Source of the DNA: CALOCY01 sp942491975
Lineage (GTDB): Bacteria; Bacteroidota; Bacteroidia; Bacteroidales; Prolixibacteraceae
DNA length: 64,000 bases
Reading direction: 5' to 3'
Assembly (NCBI GenBank): GCA_942491975.1
Contig: CALOCY010000004.1
Location: 558,001 to 622,000 of the forward strand
In this document: piece after piece, positions 36,458 through 45,623 of the stretch
Layout: the number at the start of each line of letters is the position of its first letter
Position numbering within the stretch: position 1 is the stretch's first letter
Program-made: the position numbers and the translations under genes
Notes under the pieces: model-generated
Databases searched by the model: none
Told to the model about the DNA's origin: nothing
Seen by the model: the letters and a program-made list of their open reading frames with translations, nothing else

Positions 36458-37114
36458 ATGAAATCATTTGAAATTAAAGGAAATGTTCGCCCGGCTGTAG
36501 GTAAAAAAGATACAAAGAGGCTGAGATATGAAGAAAAAACACCTTGTGTACTTTATGGTGGCGAGAACGTTGTTCATTTTCACGTCAACCGTGGCGATTT
36601 GCGTAAAGTATTAAATACGCCCAACGTGTATATTATTGCACTTGATATAGACGGGGAGAAACAAAATGCGATTGTACAAGACGCACAGTTTCATCCGGTA
36701 AGCGATGAAGTGATTCACGTTGATTTCTTGCAGATATTTGATGATAAGCCGGTAAAAATTGATGTGCCGATTGAAACAAAAGGTTTTGCAAAAGGGCTTA
36801 AAGAGGGGGGTAAATTGAAAATTAACCTTCGCAGATTAAGGGTAAAGGCTTTACCAAAGCATTTGCCTGATACTATTGAAGTAAATGTTGAAGATCTTAG
36901 TTTGGGCGATAGTTTTAAGGTAGGGGAATTAGAGGTAAAAAACCTTGAATTCCTGAATGCCAAAGACGTTCCTGTTGCATCTATTGTTGTTACACGTGCT
37001 GCACGTGCTGCCGGATTAGATAGCGAAGAAGAAGGAGCAGAAGGAGAAGCTGCAGAGGGCGCAGAAGGAGGAGCACCTGCTGCTGAAGGCGCAGAAGCAC
37101 CTGCTGAATCATAA
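36458..37114 (+). CDS. rplY: ribosomal protein L25/general stress protein Ctc
   Basis: The 218-residue CTC-type bL25 binds 5S rRNA. It has the N-terminal L25 domain (about 1-90, GNVRPAVGKKDTKRLR and CVLYGGENVVHFHV) and the C-terminal beta domain with VDVP/IETKGFAKGLKEGGKL, ending in an Ala/Glu-rich tail (about 190-218). The tail is low complexity. It leads the rplY-pth-hslR-DUF4924 run, whose spacing is very tight. Confidence 0.93.
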   Translation: MKSFEIKGNVRPAVGKKDTKRLRYEEKTPCVLYGGENVVHFHVNRGDLRKVLNTPNVYIIALDIDGEKQNAIVQDAQFHPVSDEVIHVDFLQIFDDKPVKIDVPIETKGFAKGLKEGGKLKINLRRLRVKALPKHLPDTIEVNVEDLSLGDSFKVGELEVKNLEFLNAKDVPVASIVVTRAARAAGLDSEEEGAEGEAAEGAEGGAPAAEGAEAPAES

Positions 37115-37126
37115 AAAAAGAGCGTT

Positions 37127-37693
37127 GTGAAATACCTCATCGCAGGTTTGGGAAATATCGGGAAAGAGTACGAAAATACCCGTCATAACATAGGATTTAA
37201 AGTATTGGACGCCCTTTCAGAGGCGTCCAATCTTGTTTATGACGACAAGCGTTACGGTATGGTAACCCGATACAAGTTCAAAGGAAGGACATTTGTGCTG
37301 TTGAAACCTTCTACCTATATGAATTTGAGTGGAAGGGCAGTGGACTATTGGATGAAAAAAGAGAATATCCCGATGGAGAAGGTACTGGTGGTGGTGGATG
37401 ATATTGCACTTCCTTTTGGTACGCTTCGTATCCGGATCAAAGGTGGTGATGGTGGTCACAACGGATTAAGTAATATTAATGCCATATTGGGTTCGCAAGC
37501 ATATGCCCGTTTGCGTTTTGGTATTGGCGATGAATTCAGACAGGGGTATCAGTCAGACTATGTGCTGAGTGATTGGTCGAAAGATGAAGAGGTAGCGTTG
37601 CCTGAAAAAATGGATACCTGTATCGAGATCATTAAATCATTCGGCACTATCGGTATTGAGCGTACCATGAACCTGTTTAACAAACGGAAGTAG
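37127..37693 (+). CDS. pth: peptidyl-tRNA hydrolase
   Basis: Pth frees tRNA from peptidyl-tRNA released by stalled ribosomes. The 188-residue enzyme starts at a GTG and has GLGNIGKEYENTRHNIGF (about 6-23, catalytic His), the KPSTYMNLSG segment (about 62-71) and VVDDIALPFG with GGDGGHNGL (about 104-113). It starts 12 nt after rplY, and its stop touches the hslR start. Confidence 0.95.
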   Translation: MKYLIAGLGNIGKEYENTRHNIGFKVLDALSEASNLVYDDKRYGMVTRYKFKGRTFVLLKPSTYMNLSGRAVDYWMKKENIPMEKVLVVVDDIALPFGTLRIRIKGGDGGHNGLSNINAILGSQAYARLRFGIGDEFRQGYQSDYVLSDWSKDEEVALPEKMDTCIEIIKSFGTIGIERTMNLFNKRK

Positions 37694-38068
37694 ATGGAAG
37701 ATCAGGTGCGTATTGATAAATGGTTGTGGGCTGTGCGGATTTTCAAAACCAGAAGTATAGCCAGTGAAGCCTGTAAAAAAGGACATGTAACCATTGATGA
37801 TATGCCTGTTAAATCGTCACGTGTGGTAAAGGTGGGGGAAATTATAGGTGTACGTAAGCCTCCAATCACCCGGAAATACAAGGTAAAATCCCTTTCCGGA
37901 AAGCGTATGGGGGCTAAACTGGTACCCGATTTTATGGAAGATATCACACCGGTTGAAGAACTGGAACTACTCGAAATGCAAAGAACCAACTTTTATGTAC
38001 GTGACAGGGGAGCCGGTCGGCCAACCAAGAAAGAACGGCGCGACCTGGAACAATTTACAGGAGAGTGA
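37694..38068 (+). CDS. hslR: S4-domain RNA-binding protein, Hsp15 family
   Basis: The 124-residue protein has an S4 domain at its start (VRIDKWLWAVRIFKTRSIASEACKKGHVTIDD, about 5-36) and a basic tail (GRPTKKERRDLEQF). Hsp15 binds stalled 50S subunits carrying peptidyl-tRNA, which agrees with its place directly after pth: ATG follows the pth TAG with no gap. Its ribosomal function in Bacteroidota is inferred. Confidence 0.9.
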   Translation: MEDQVRIDKWLWAVRIFKTRSIASEACKKGHVTIDDMPVKSSRVVKVGEIIGVRKPPITRKYKVKSLSGKRMGAKLVPDFMEDITPVEELELLEMQRTNFYVRDRGAGRPTKKERRDLEQFTGE

Positions 38069-38078
38069 AAAAATAAAC

Positions 38079-38624
38079 ATGTTTGTAGCACAAAAGAAAC
38101 GAAAAGAAAATATTGCCGGGTACATTCTCTACATGTGGCAGGTCGAAGATTTGATCCGTGCCTGTGGCTGCAACATGGAAAAAATTGAATCCGATTTGAT
38201 CAGCCGGTATCCTGAAAAAGCTGGGGTAAGGGAGCAGGTAACAGCATGGTATCAAAATTTGGTGACCATGATGGCAAAAGAGCATAAAAAAGAGAAAGGG
38301 CACCTGCAATTTCTGATAAATCTTATAAATGAATTATTTGAATATCACTTGGTGCTGATGCAATCGACTGATAAAAACTACCAGGTCTATTTTAATTCCA
38401 TCAACGGGGTAATTGAAGAGATTCGTAATAAAACAGGCAATTCCGGGATAAATCCCGTTGAAGCATGTTTGAATGCCATCTATGGTGTATTGTTATTGCG
38501 CATGCAGAACAAAGAGATTTCTTCATCAACAATGGAAGCAGTACAGGCATTCAGCAAATGGCTGGGCATGCTTTCGGTAAAATACAAAGCCTGCGAAGAG
38601 GGGGAACATGAGTTTAAAACGTAG
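38079..38624 (+). CDS. DUF4924 family protein
   Basis: The 181-residue protein matches the Bacteroidales DUF4924 family by its opening MFVAQKKRKENIAGYILYMWQVEDLIRA and its helical make-up (LEDLIR, MQSTDKNYQVYF and VEACLNAIYGVLLLRMQNKEIS). The function is unknown. I start at ATG 38079, 10 nt after hslR; a longer frame extends back into hslR but has no support. It is the last gene of the ribosome-rescue-like run rplY-pth-hslR-DUF4924, hinting at a translation-linked role (inference). Confidence 0.8.
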   Translation: MFVAQKKRKENIAGYILYMWQVEDLIRACGCNMEKIESDLISRYPEKAGVREQVTAWYQNLVTMMAKEHKKEKGHLQFLINLINELFEYHLVLMQSTDKNYQVYFNSINGVIEEIRNKTGNSGINPVEACLNAIYGVLLLRMQNKEISSSTMEAVQAFSKWLGMLSVKYKACEEGEHEFKT

Positions 38625-38720
38625 AATCAGGAGCCAAGAACCAAGACAAAAGGGCTGCTATTATATTCCGTTATCTTTTGTTTACTTCTGCTAACTCCCG
38701 TTAACTTCTGTTCTTTACTG

Positions 38721-39740
38721 TTAATTGTTCATTGTAAAATTGATTTTCAACCCTTCTGTCAGCCAGTTGGCAAGTGCCTGCCGGTTATCAGGCTTAATGA
38801 ACCGCACCTGGTCACGTTGGTGGTTGATATTCCCCAACTCAATAAATACTGCAGGGACATAAGTGTGTTTCAATACATACAAATTACGTGGAGATACCGA
38901 ACCTTCATAACCACGTCCGGGTTGGTGCTGCCTGTATTTTTTATTAAACGTGTTTAACAAATTTGTGGCAAGCTGTTTCCCTGTATTACTGCGTTTGTCG
39001 TAATAGAAAAAGACATCAATATTACACCTTTTACTGCGTGAATCCACATGAATAATCAGTAGTCGTTGCTTTTTCCCTTTATGTTTCAAATAGAGCTTAT
39101 TGATCGTGTTTTTTCGTTGCCGTAACCGTGAAAGGTGATGGTGTGGAATGCGTAAATTTGGATAGCAGGTCTCATCTTTGTCGGGTTTTAGAATTCCCCT
39201 GTCGCGTATTCCGTCGTCAGGGTCGCGGGTGATCATGTATACCAGTGCGCCGTGCTCAACAAGATTTCGGGCCAGCCGTAAAGTAACATCGTATGCGTAC
39301 TCATCCTCGCAAAGCTTATGTTTTCCGTATTTTCCAATTGCTCCGGGATCAGATCCTCCGTGACCGCTAACCAGGTAATAAACCGCACCTTTCAAACTGT
39401 TATCCTTTCGTTTAACAGTGCTGTACCCTTTCCCGAAAATAGCATAATTAGCTCCCGTTACAGTGGCCTCTTTTTCAGGGACAGGGAGCTTGTACTTTTT
39501 TTCCGCAATTAATGCGTTGTTTTTTTCCAGGTTGTCTTGGTTGATTTTTATAAACGCATTCATATATTGGGTAGGGGATATCCCATGACGTTTTAGCAAC
39601 ACATATATGCCGTCTCCTTTTTTTGCCGTTACTATTTTGTGTGCCTGCGGAAATGCACAAAAATGAAAAAACAGGCTTAAAAAGAGAATTAATAAAGATT
39701 GAGCGATATATTTGTTGAGTGGTTTATAGTGTCTATGCAT
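38721..39740 (-). CDS. N-acetylmuramoyl-L-alanine amidase with LysM-like domain
   Basis: After a signal sequence (about 1-31, LILFLSLFFHFCAFPQ), a LysM-like segment (HKIVTAKKGDGIYVLLKRHGISPTQYMNAF) and an Amidase_3 domain follow. Zinc ligands are His in VSGHGGSDPG, Glu in LCEDEYAYDV and His in IIHVDSR; ELGNI carries the catalytic Glu. It would cut the amide between MurNAc and L-Ala in peptidoglycan. I prefer the Met at 39738-39740, which starts a normal signal peptide; a start at 39833 would add 31 residues before it. It is 339 residues long. Confidence 0.88.
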   Translation of the reverse strand: MHRHYKPLNKYIAQSLLILFLSLFFHFCAFPQAHKIVTAKKGDGIYVLLKRHGISPTQYMNAFIKINQDNLEKNNALIAEKKYKLPVPEKEATVTGANYAIFGKGYSTVKRKDNSLKGAVYYLVSGHGGSDPGAIGKYGKHKLCEDEYAYDVTLRLARNLVEHGALVYMITRDPDDGIRDRGILKPDKDETCYPNLRIPHHHLSRLRQRKNTINKLYLKHKGKKQRLLIIHVDSRSKRCNIDVFFYYDKRSNTGKQLATNLLNTFNKKYRQHQPGRGYEGSVSPRNLYVLKHTYVPAVFIELGNINHQRDQVRFIKPDNRQALANWLTEGLKINFTMNN

Positions 39741-39853
39741 GAGATCGTCAGTATAATTCAATGGGGTAAAACATGTAGACCTGCTCATTTGTTTGACATA
39801 TAACGCTGCATCATCAAAATTATTGATTCTCATATAAGAAAAGAGATGTTGTT

Positions 39854-40630
39854 ATGACTAAATTACACCTCTATTTGCGGTATACATTGTTGGTCCTTGC
39901 TGTGTGTGCAATTGTTGCCTGCCATACGGGAATAACGGTAGGGGAATATGCATACGATAACAGGGAAGTTATGCCTGCTGTCGGGTTTTCAGCCGATACC
40001 TCTTTGGCAACTATAATTGCTCCCTATAAAATGAAACTTGAAGCTGAAATGAACAGGGTCGTGGTGTTGTCATCAATGGAATTGATAAGCAAACGCCCGG
40101 AAAGCCTGCTGACTAACCTGGTGGCAGACTTGTTACTGGAGCAGGCAAACGCACAGCTAAAACAGCAGGGGCGGGATATTACCATTGATTTTAGCCTTGT
40201 GAATACAGGGGGATTACGTACCGCATTGCCCAAAGGTGAAATATCGGTGGGAAAAGTATTTGAACTGATGCCTTTCGAAAATGAGGTGGTGGTAGAATGT
40301 ATAACCGGACAAACGGTAAAAGCCCTTTTTGATGTGATTGCAGCACGTGGCGGAGAAGGTATTTCGGGTGCATCGTTTGTGATAAAAGGGGACAAAGCGG
40401 CAAACATACAAATTGCCGGAAAACCGTTGGTGGAAAATGGATGCTACTGGGTAGTAACCAGCGATTATGTGGTCAATGGCGGGGATAACATGAAGCCGCT
40501 ATTAAACTATAAAGAACGAATAGGAACGGGCGTGAAAGTACGGGATATGATCTTTGACTATTTTCGGGAGCAGCATAAAAAAGGCATAAAACTTTCGGCT
40601 AAACTGGATGGGAGGATTCGTTATGAATAG
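39854..40630 (+). CDS. 5'-nucleotidase C-terminal-domain lipoprotein (binding subunit)
   Basis: The 258-residue protein is the stand-alone substrate-binding half of the UshA family: it has a lipoprotein signal (lipobox VAC, Cys23), then the 5_nucleotid_C domain with LVADLLLEQANAQ, NTGGLRTALPKGEISVG (about 118-134) and ELMPFENEVVVECITG. It lacks the metal centre. The catalytic half is encoded 8 nt overlapping downstream, so the pair is probably a two-subunit or co-acting 5'-nucleotidase. Lipidation would hold it in the membrane. Confidence 0.87.
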   Translation: MTKLHLYLRYTLLVLAVCAIVACHTGITVGEYAYDNREVMPAVGFSADTSLATIIAPYKMKLEAEMNRVVVLSSMELISKRPESLLTNLVADLLLEQANAQLKQQGRDITIDFSLVNTGGLRTALPKGEISVGKVFELMPFENEVVVECITGQTVKALFDVIAARGGEGISGASFVIKGDKAANIQIAGKPLVENGCYWVVTSDYVVNGGDNMKPLLNYKERIGTGVKVRDMIFDYFREQHKKGIKLSAKLDGRIRYE

Positions 40631-41498
40631 CAGGCGTCAGTTTCTAAAGGTATTGGGTAGTGCTTCTGCCGGAATGTTGCTTGCAGGGACAAAACCGTTA
40701 TGGGCATCCGAAAATATGGAGAGGTTGACCATTTTGCATACGAATGACCTCCATTGCCGCATTGAACCTTTTGGGGCCAATCATCCGCATCATCCCAACC
40801 AGGGAGGGCTGGCCATGCTCTCGGGAATGGTTAAAAAGGTTCGGGAACAGGAAAAAAATGTGTTGCTGCTCGATTCGGGCGATATGTTTCAGGGGACACC
40901 CTATTTCAATTTTTACAAGGGAGAACTTATCCTGAAATTGATGAGTAAAATGGGGTATGATGCAGGAACTATTGGAAACCACGAGTTTGATAACGGTTTG
41001 GAAGGGTTGAAAAAAGTGTGGCCACATGCCGCGTTTCCTATAGTGAATGCCAACTACGATTTCTCCAATACCGTACTGAAAGGAATGATGAAACCCTACA
41101 TGACACTTCAAAAAGGCAACCTGAAAATAGGGATCTATGGATTAGGGGTTAAGCTGGATGGTTTGGTAAGTCCTAAAAGTTACGGGGAAACCGGCTACCT
41201 TGATCCCATAGAAGTGGCGTTGAAGATGGAAAAGCTGCTTAAACGGGAGCAGCAATGCGATGTTGTCATCTGCTTATCGCATTTGGGGTACGAATACAAA
41301 TCGGACATGGTGTCGGATGTATTGCTGGCCCGACATACAAAAATGACCGATATGATATTGGGCGGGCACACCCATACGTTTCTGGATCAGCCTGCAGAGA
41401 TAAAGAATAAGGCAGGCAAAAAAGTACTTGTTAACCAAGCCGGTTGGGGTGGATTGGTTCTTGGGCGTATTGATTTGACGATTAAAAAGTCAAAATAA
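40623..41498 (+). CDS. metallophosphatase half of a split 5'-nucleotidase
   Basis: The 291-residue protein has a Tat-like signal (NSRRQFLKVLGSASAGML, about 2-19) and a calcineurin-like metallophosphatase domain with the family motifs ILHTNDLHC (Asp, His), LDSGDMFQGT (Asp), IGNHEFDNG (Asn, His), CLSHLGYEYK (His) and ILGGHTHTF (HxH). It lacks the C-terminal binding domain of UshA, which is encoded just before it. It would hydrolyse nucleotides or similar phosphate esters in the periplasm. The start overlaps the upstream gene by 8 nt; an earlier frame start is not needed. Confidence 0.88.
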   Translation: MNSRRQFLKVLGSASAGMLLAGTKPLWASENMERLTILHTNDLHCRIEPFGANHPHHPNQGGLAMLSGMVKKVREQEKNVLLLDSGDMFQGTPYFNFYKGELILKLMSKMGYDAGTIGNHEFDNGLEGLKKVWPHAAFPIVNANYDFSNTVLKGMMKPYMTLQKGNLKIGIYGLGVKLDGLVSPKSYGETGYLDPIEVALKMEKLLKREQQCDVVICLSHLGYEYKSDMVSDVLLARHTKMTDMILGGHTHTFLDQPAEIKNKAGKKVLVNQAGWGGLVLGRIDLTIKKSK

Positions 41499-42906
41499 AA
41501 TTTTCCATCAATTGTATTATTTCTGATGGCTGTCCCTGATAATTATTGATCAAAATGGAGAACAGGTATTCCCGGTCTCCTTTTTTGTAGCTTCCGGTCA
41601 TACATCGTACCCGTGTCATTGAGCCCGATTTGGCCCGTATTGTCCCGTTGTAGTGATTCTTATTGAAATAGTACTTTAAGGTACCCTCTCTTCCTGCCAG
41701 TGGCAGTGTCTCAAAAAACTGTCGGGAGTAGGGAGATTGGTTTTTCATATAAAGCAAAATACCGGTCAGTTGTTCGGCGGTAATGGCATTGAACCGTGAC
41801 AGGCCGCTTCCGTCGGCAATGAACATGCCGGACGTATCAATCCCTTTTCCCTGCCAAAACTTAACCATCGCTTTTGTGCCTGCCTTTGTGGAGCCGTTGC
41901 CGTACACTTTATGCCCGATATGCTTCACCAGATGTTCGGCATACATGTTAATGCTTTCAAAATTCAGTTGTGTAATGATTTCAATCAGTGGAGGGGAGGT
42001 GGTTTTGTAAATGAATATTTGTTTTTCAGTGGTTTGCATTGCAGGTGTGTTTTCTGTCTCTATCCCGTTTTCCCGAAGTTGTTGTGTGAAATAGTTGGCT
42101 AAAAACAGGGGCGGGTTGGGTGTGGAACCTTTCACCACATAATCTTTCCTGTTTTTGGGCAGGGTGCCCCGTACTGTGCGGTTGTTGCTGTACGGACTGC
42201 CAAAAATATACGCCTGATCAGATGAAGAGTCGGACGAAACCACCAGGTTCTTCACTTTTAACCCGGGTATTTCGGGCTCAACCTGTGTGATGCTTGCAGG
42301 CTCATTGGCTTGTGAGGGTGTTGAAAAGTGTATTTTGTACATATTATCAAATACCGATAACCCGGATGCCCCTGCCCCGTAATAATTGCCTAAATCTTCC
42401 CATATCCATGTCGAGGGCACCAACTCATCATCAAACATTGAAGCATCGTAAAGAACGGCTCCTTCAATGGTCTCTATTCCCTGTTCTTTCAGGGCATTGA
42501 TCCAATCTGCTATAAAATTACCGTAGTGCGCTTCGAAATAGGATGACCCCAATGCCGGGTCGCCACCGCCTTTGATGATGATATTGCCATAAAAGGTGCC
42601 GGTTTGTTCATCAAGCCTGCCTTGCATGTGCAATTGTGTCTCAAACCGGTGTTCGGGGCCAAACAGCTCCAGTGCTGTTGCTGTAGTGACTAATTTCAGT
42701 GTCGAAGCAGGTACAAGGCTTAATTGTGTGGCTGTACAAGCCAGTTTTTCGCCTGTACGGGCATCAGCAATACAAATCGAAATGGAGGCGTGCTGTAATG
42801 CCGGGGCTTTTTGCAGTGTTGAAATACGCCCGGCAAGTTGGGATTGGGCCGGGGTGGTAAAGCAAAATACCAGTATGAAGAGTGTTGTAAAACTTATTCG
42901 TTTCAT
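41482..42906 (-). CDS. dacB: D-alanyl-D-alanine carboxypeptidase/endopeptidase, PBP4 (DacB) type
   Basis: The 474-residue penicillin-binding protein has a signal peptide (about 1-22). The SxxK motif is PASTLK (about 64-69), SxN is FESINMYAEHL (about 308), and the KTG box appears as AKSGSM (about 435). A long insert between SxxK and SxN is typical of class C PBP4. It trims or opens peptidoglycan peptide bridges in the periplasm. The 3' end overlaps the convergent nucleotidase gene by 17 nt. Confidence 0.92.
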   Translation of the reverse strand: MKRISFTTLFILVFCFTTPAQSQLAGRISTLQKAPALQHASISICIADARTGEKLACTATQLSLVPASTLKLVTTATALELFGPEHRFETQLHMQGRLDEQTGTFYGNIIIKGGGDPALGSSYFEAHYGNFIADWINALKEQGIETIEGAVLYDASMFDDELVPSTWIWEDLGNYYGAGASGLSVFDNMYKIHFSTPSQANEPASITQVEPEIPGLKVKNLVVSSDSSSDQAYIFGSPYSNNRTVRGTLPKNRKDYVVKGSTPNPPLFLANYFTQQLRENGIETENTPAMQTTEKQIFIYKTTSPPLIEIITQLNFESINMYAEHLVKHIGHKVYGNGSTKAGTKAMVKFWQGKGIDTSGMFIADGSGLSRFNAITAEQLTGILLYMKNQSPYSRQFFETLPLAGREGTLKYYFNKNHYNGTIRAKSGSMTRVRCMTGSYKKGDREYLFSILINNYQGQPSEIIQLMENFILTF

Positions 42907-42953
42907 TATCGTAGATCTTTATGTGCTAACACAAGTTGAAAATAAATATAATG

Positions 42954-42986
42954 AACCCTTTAAGGTTTTCAAAACCTTAGAGGGTT
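42954..42986. repeat. 33-bp near-perfect palindrome (16-bp arms)
   Basis: AACCCTTTAAGGTTTT pairs with AAAACCTTAGAGGGTT around one C, with one G-T pair, in the gap between dacB and crcB (divergent). It is the same size as the palindrome at 23040 and could be a dispersed element or a terminator-like hairpin. Confidence 0.75.
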
Positions 42987-43033
42987 TAAATAAAAAATGA
43001 ATAGTGGTTGTTGGGATCATTTTATATTTTTGA

Positions 43034-43438
43034 ATGACCAAACAGAAAATTATTGATATGCTGAAAAATATATTGTTGGTGGGGGCAGGCGGATTTGTCG
43101 GAAGCGTGGGACGTTACATGGGGCAACTTGCGGTAGAGCGGTTTGTCAGCACCACTTTTCCCATCGGGACATTCGTGGTGAACATGCTGGGATGCTTTAT
43201 TATCGGGATTGTATTTGCCTTGTCGGAAAAAGGCAACCTGCTAAGCCCCGAAGGGCGGTTGTTATTGGCCGTGGGTATTTGCGGTGGCTTTACTACCTTC
43301 TCCTCGTTTGCCTACAACAACCTCAACCTGCTTAAAGACTCATCTCTTATCTACCTGCTCTTAAATGTCTTTGGGAGTGTCTGTATGGGCATTGTGGCTG
43401 TTTACCTGGGAATATTACTGATGCGTTCAATATTATAA
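43034..43438 (+). CDS. crcB: fluoride exporter CrcB/Fluc
   Basis: The 134-residue protein (126 if it starts at the second Met, 43058) has four membrane helices and the family motifs GGFVGSVGRY, NMLGCFIIG and GICGGFTTFSSF. Fluc channels are dual-topology dimers that export fluoride passively. No fluoride riboswitch is recognisable in the leader. A DUF190 gene follows 86 nt later; this pairing is known and suggests linked function. Confidence 0.92.
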   Translation: MTKQKIIDMLKNILLVGAGGFVGSVGRYMGQLAVERFVSTTFPIGTFVVNMLGCFIIGIVFALSEKGNLLSPEGRLLLAVGICGGFTTFSSFAYNNLNLLKDSSLIYLLLNVFGSVCMGIVAVYLGILLMRSIL

Positions 43439-43524
43439 TTAGACTGAGTTTGATTTTAGAGGTCTGTCTTGTTCTTCTCCCTCTCTTCGAGGAGGAAGAA
43501 AATTCTCCATAAAAACCTAAGACT

Positions 43525-43881
43525 ATGGAACTACAAGGGAAAGCCAAATTGCTAAAAATTTACGTGGGTGAATCGGACAAAATAAACGGGCGCCCACTCT
43601 TTGAGGAGCTGGTTTATGCTGCACGCAAAGAGGGGCTGGCCGGGGCAACGGTATATCGCGGGACGATGTCGTACGGGGCAAGCCACTCCATACACACTGT
43701 AAAAATATTTGCCCTGTCGGGCGACCTGCCCATGGTGATTGAAATTGTCGACGCAGCAGAAAAAGTTAAGAATTTCGTAACAATAGCAAACCAGTTGATC
43801 GACAAATCAGGAAAAGGGGGTATGATAATGATGCAGGATGCAGAAGTGGTGCGGTATTCGCGTGGGGAGAAGTACCGCTAA
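43525..43881 (+). CDS. DUF190 family protein
   Basis: The 118-residue protein has the PII-like fold of DUF190: KLLKIYVGESDKINGRPLFEELVYAAR start (about 7-33), GLAGATVYRGTMSYGASHSIH (about 36-56) and the FVTIANQLIDKSGKGGMIMMQDAEVV end. DUF190 genes are often next to crcB and are taken as regulators or partners of fluoride export. That role is not proven. It likely shares the crcB transcript. Confidence 0.87.
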   Translation: MELQGKAKLLKIYVGESDKINGRPLFEELVYAARKEGLAGATVYRGTMSYGASHSIHTVKIFALSGDLPMVIEIVDAAEKVKNFVTIANQLIDKSGKGGMIMMQDAEVVRYSRGEKYR

Positions 43882-44269
43882 ACGTGATGGGAACTGCCTG
43901 TTTTTACAATAAAAAAGAGTGTCGGAATAATTGGGGATGAAGTTGTGGTAAAAAGGACAAGAGTTAAAAATGAACTGGAGACTTTGTTATCAGCATCTTT
44001 TATTACCCCTCTAAATCTCCCCTAAAGGGGAGACTTTTTAGCTCCCATCAGGGGGTTTGGGGGTAGAAAAGAAAAGTCTCCCTTTTAATTTGGAAGCATT
44101 TCTTGTGGTTTCTTTTTTTTAACACGACCTTCTTCACCGGATAATGATGAACTGGTGACCCAAAGACTGTTAAGGGCTAATTTAATATCTTTGTCAGAGT
44201 CTTGTTTTCATTGGAACATGATGGTGAGGCTATACGTAAATCAAAAATAAAGTATAACATAAAAAATTA
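43882..44269. other. 388-nt intergenic region with nested hairpin
   Basis: TCTCCCC (44016-44022) and GGGGAGA (44027-44033) form a hairpin inside a longer inverted pair, TACCCC near 44004 with GGGGGTA near 44064. Further along, TATCTTTG (44186-44193) fits a -7 box 77 nt before the enolase ATG. No coding frame is seen. Confidence 0.6.
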
Positions 44270-45571
44270 ATGGATATGTTAATTCATTCAGTAATTGGAA
44301 GGGAAATTTTAGATTCTCGCGGTAATCCTACCATCGAAGTTGAAGTAGTATTGGAATGTGGTGCTGTAGGCCGCGCAGGGGTTCCTTCGGGAGCTTCTAC
44401 CGGTGAAAATGAAGCACTGGAACTGAGAGACGGTGATAAAGGACGTTACCTGGGTAAAGGTGTGTTGAAAGCCGTTGAAAATGTAAACAATAAGATTGCA
44501 GAAGAGATTGTTGGCATGGATGCCATGGATCAGGTAGCGATAGATAACGAACTCCTTCAGCTTGACGGTACAAAAACCAAGAGCAATCTGGGTGCTAATG
44601 CGATGTTGGGTGTTTCACTGGCTGTTGCCAAAGCTGCTGCCAATGCACTGGACATGCCACTGTACCGTTACATTGGCGGCACCAATGCCAAAACATTGCC
44701 GGTACCTATGATGAACATCATCAACGGTGGCTCACACTCTGATGCCCCTATCGCTTTTCAGGAATTTATGATCCGTCCCATCGGGGCCGCTTCATTCCGT
44801 GAAGGGTTGCGTATGGGTGCCGAGGTATTCCATCACCTGAAAAAAGTATTGCATGCCCGTGGCCTGAGTACCGCCGTAGGCGATGAAGGTGGTTTTGCCC
44901 CTGCACTGGAAGGTACCGAAGATGCACTGAACAGCATCATCGAAGCCATTAAAAATGCAGGCTACAAACCGGGACGTGCCGAAGAGGGTGGCGACATCTC
45001 TATCGCATTGGATTGTGCAGCATCTGAATTCTTTGTGGACGGCGTATACAACTACGCTAAATTCGAAGGTGAAGGCGGTGCAAAACGTACTTCCGAAGAA
45101 CAAGCTGATTATTTGGCTGAACTGATCGGAAAATATCCGATTGACTCTGTCGAAGACGGCATGGACGAGGCTGACTGGGACGGTTGGGTTGGACTCGTTA
45201 AAAAGATTGGTGACAGATGCCAGATCGTTGGCGACGACCTGTTTGTAACCAACGTGGAATACCTGCAAAAAGGTATCGAGATGAATGCGGCCAACTCTAT
45301 CCTCATCAAAGTAAACCAGATTGGCACACTGACCGAAACGCTGAATGCCATTGAAATGGCACACCGTGCAGGGTACACTTCAGTAACTTCGCACCGTTCG
45401 GGCGAAACCGAAGATGCCACCATTGCCGATATTGCCGTAGCTACCAACAGCGGACAGATCAAAACCGGTTCGTTGAGCCGTTCTGACCGTATGGCCAAGT
45501 ACAACCAGCTGTTGCGCATCGAAGAAGAACTGGGTGCTGCAGCCGTGTACGGTTACAAGAAAGTAAAATAA
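44270..45571 (+). CDS. eno: enolase
   Basis: Enolase converts 2-phosphoglycerate to phosphoenolpyruvate in glycolysis. The 433-residue protein has the GREILDSRGNPT opening, the metal/substrate segments SVEDGMDEADWDGW (about 289-302) and LIKVNQIGTLTET (about 345-357), and the signature SHRSGETEDATIADIAVA (about 374-391). The size is standard. It has a downstream terminator and stands alone, between DUF190 and DUF418 genes. Confidence 0.97.
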   Translation: MDMLIHSVIGREILDSRGNPTIEVEVVLECGAVGRAGVPSGASTGENEALELRDGDKGRYLGKGVLKAVENVNNKIAEEIVGMDAMDQVAIDNELLQLDGTKTKSNLGANAMLGVSLAVAKAAANALDMPLYRYIGGTNAKTLPVPMMNIINGGSHSDAPIAFQEFMIRPIGAASFREGLRMGAEVFHHLKKVLHARGLSTAVGDEGGFAPALEGTEDALNSIIEAIKNAGYKPGRAEEGGDISIALDCAASEFFVDGVYNYAKFEGEGGAKRTSEEQADYLAELIGKYPIDSVEDGMDEADWDGWVGLVKKIGDRCQIVGDDLFVTNVEYLQKGIEMNAANSILIKVNQIGTLTETLNAIEMAHRAGYTSVTSHRSGETEDATIADIAVATNSGQIKTGSLSRSDRMAKYNQLLRIEEELGAAAVYGYKKVK

Positions 45572-45594
45572 ACAATTGCTTTTAGACATACTTT

Positions 45595-45623
45595 AAAACC
45601 TCGCCATCCGGCGGGGTTTTTTT
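45595..45623 (+). terminator. Rho-independent terminator of eno
   Basis: CCTCGCC-ATCC-GGCGGGG forms a GC-rich hairpin preceded by an A run and followed by seven T. Confidence 0.85.

Noticed and set aside
37953..38078. Longer N-terminus for the DUF4924 protein
   Set aside because: The extension lies wholly within the hslR gene, and the family begins at the Met at 38079.
42907..43033. Fluoride riboswitch upstream of crcB
   Set aside because: No conserved pseudoknot bases of the fluoride riboswitch can be seen; only a palindrome is present.
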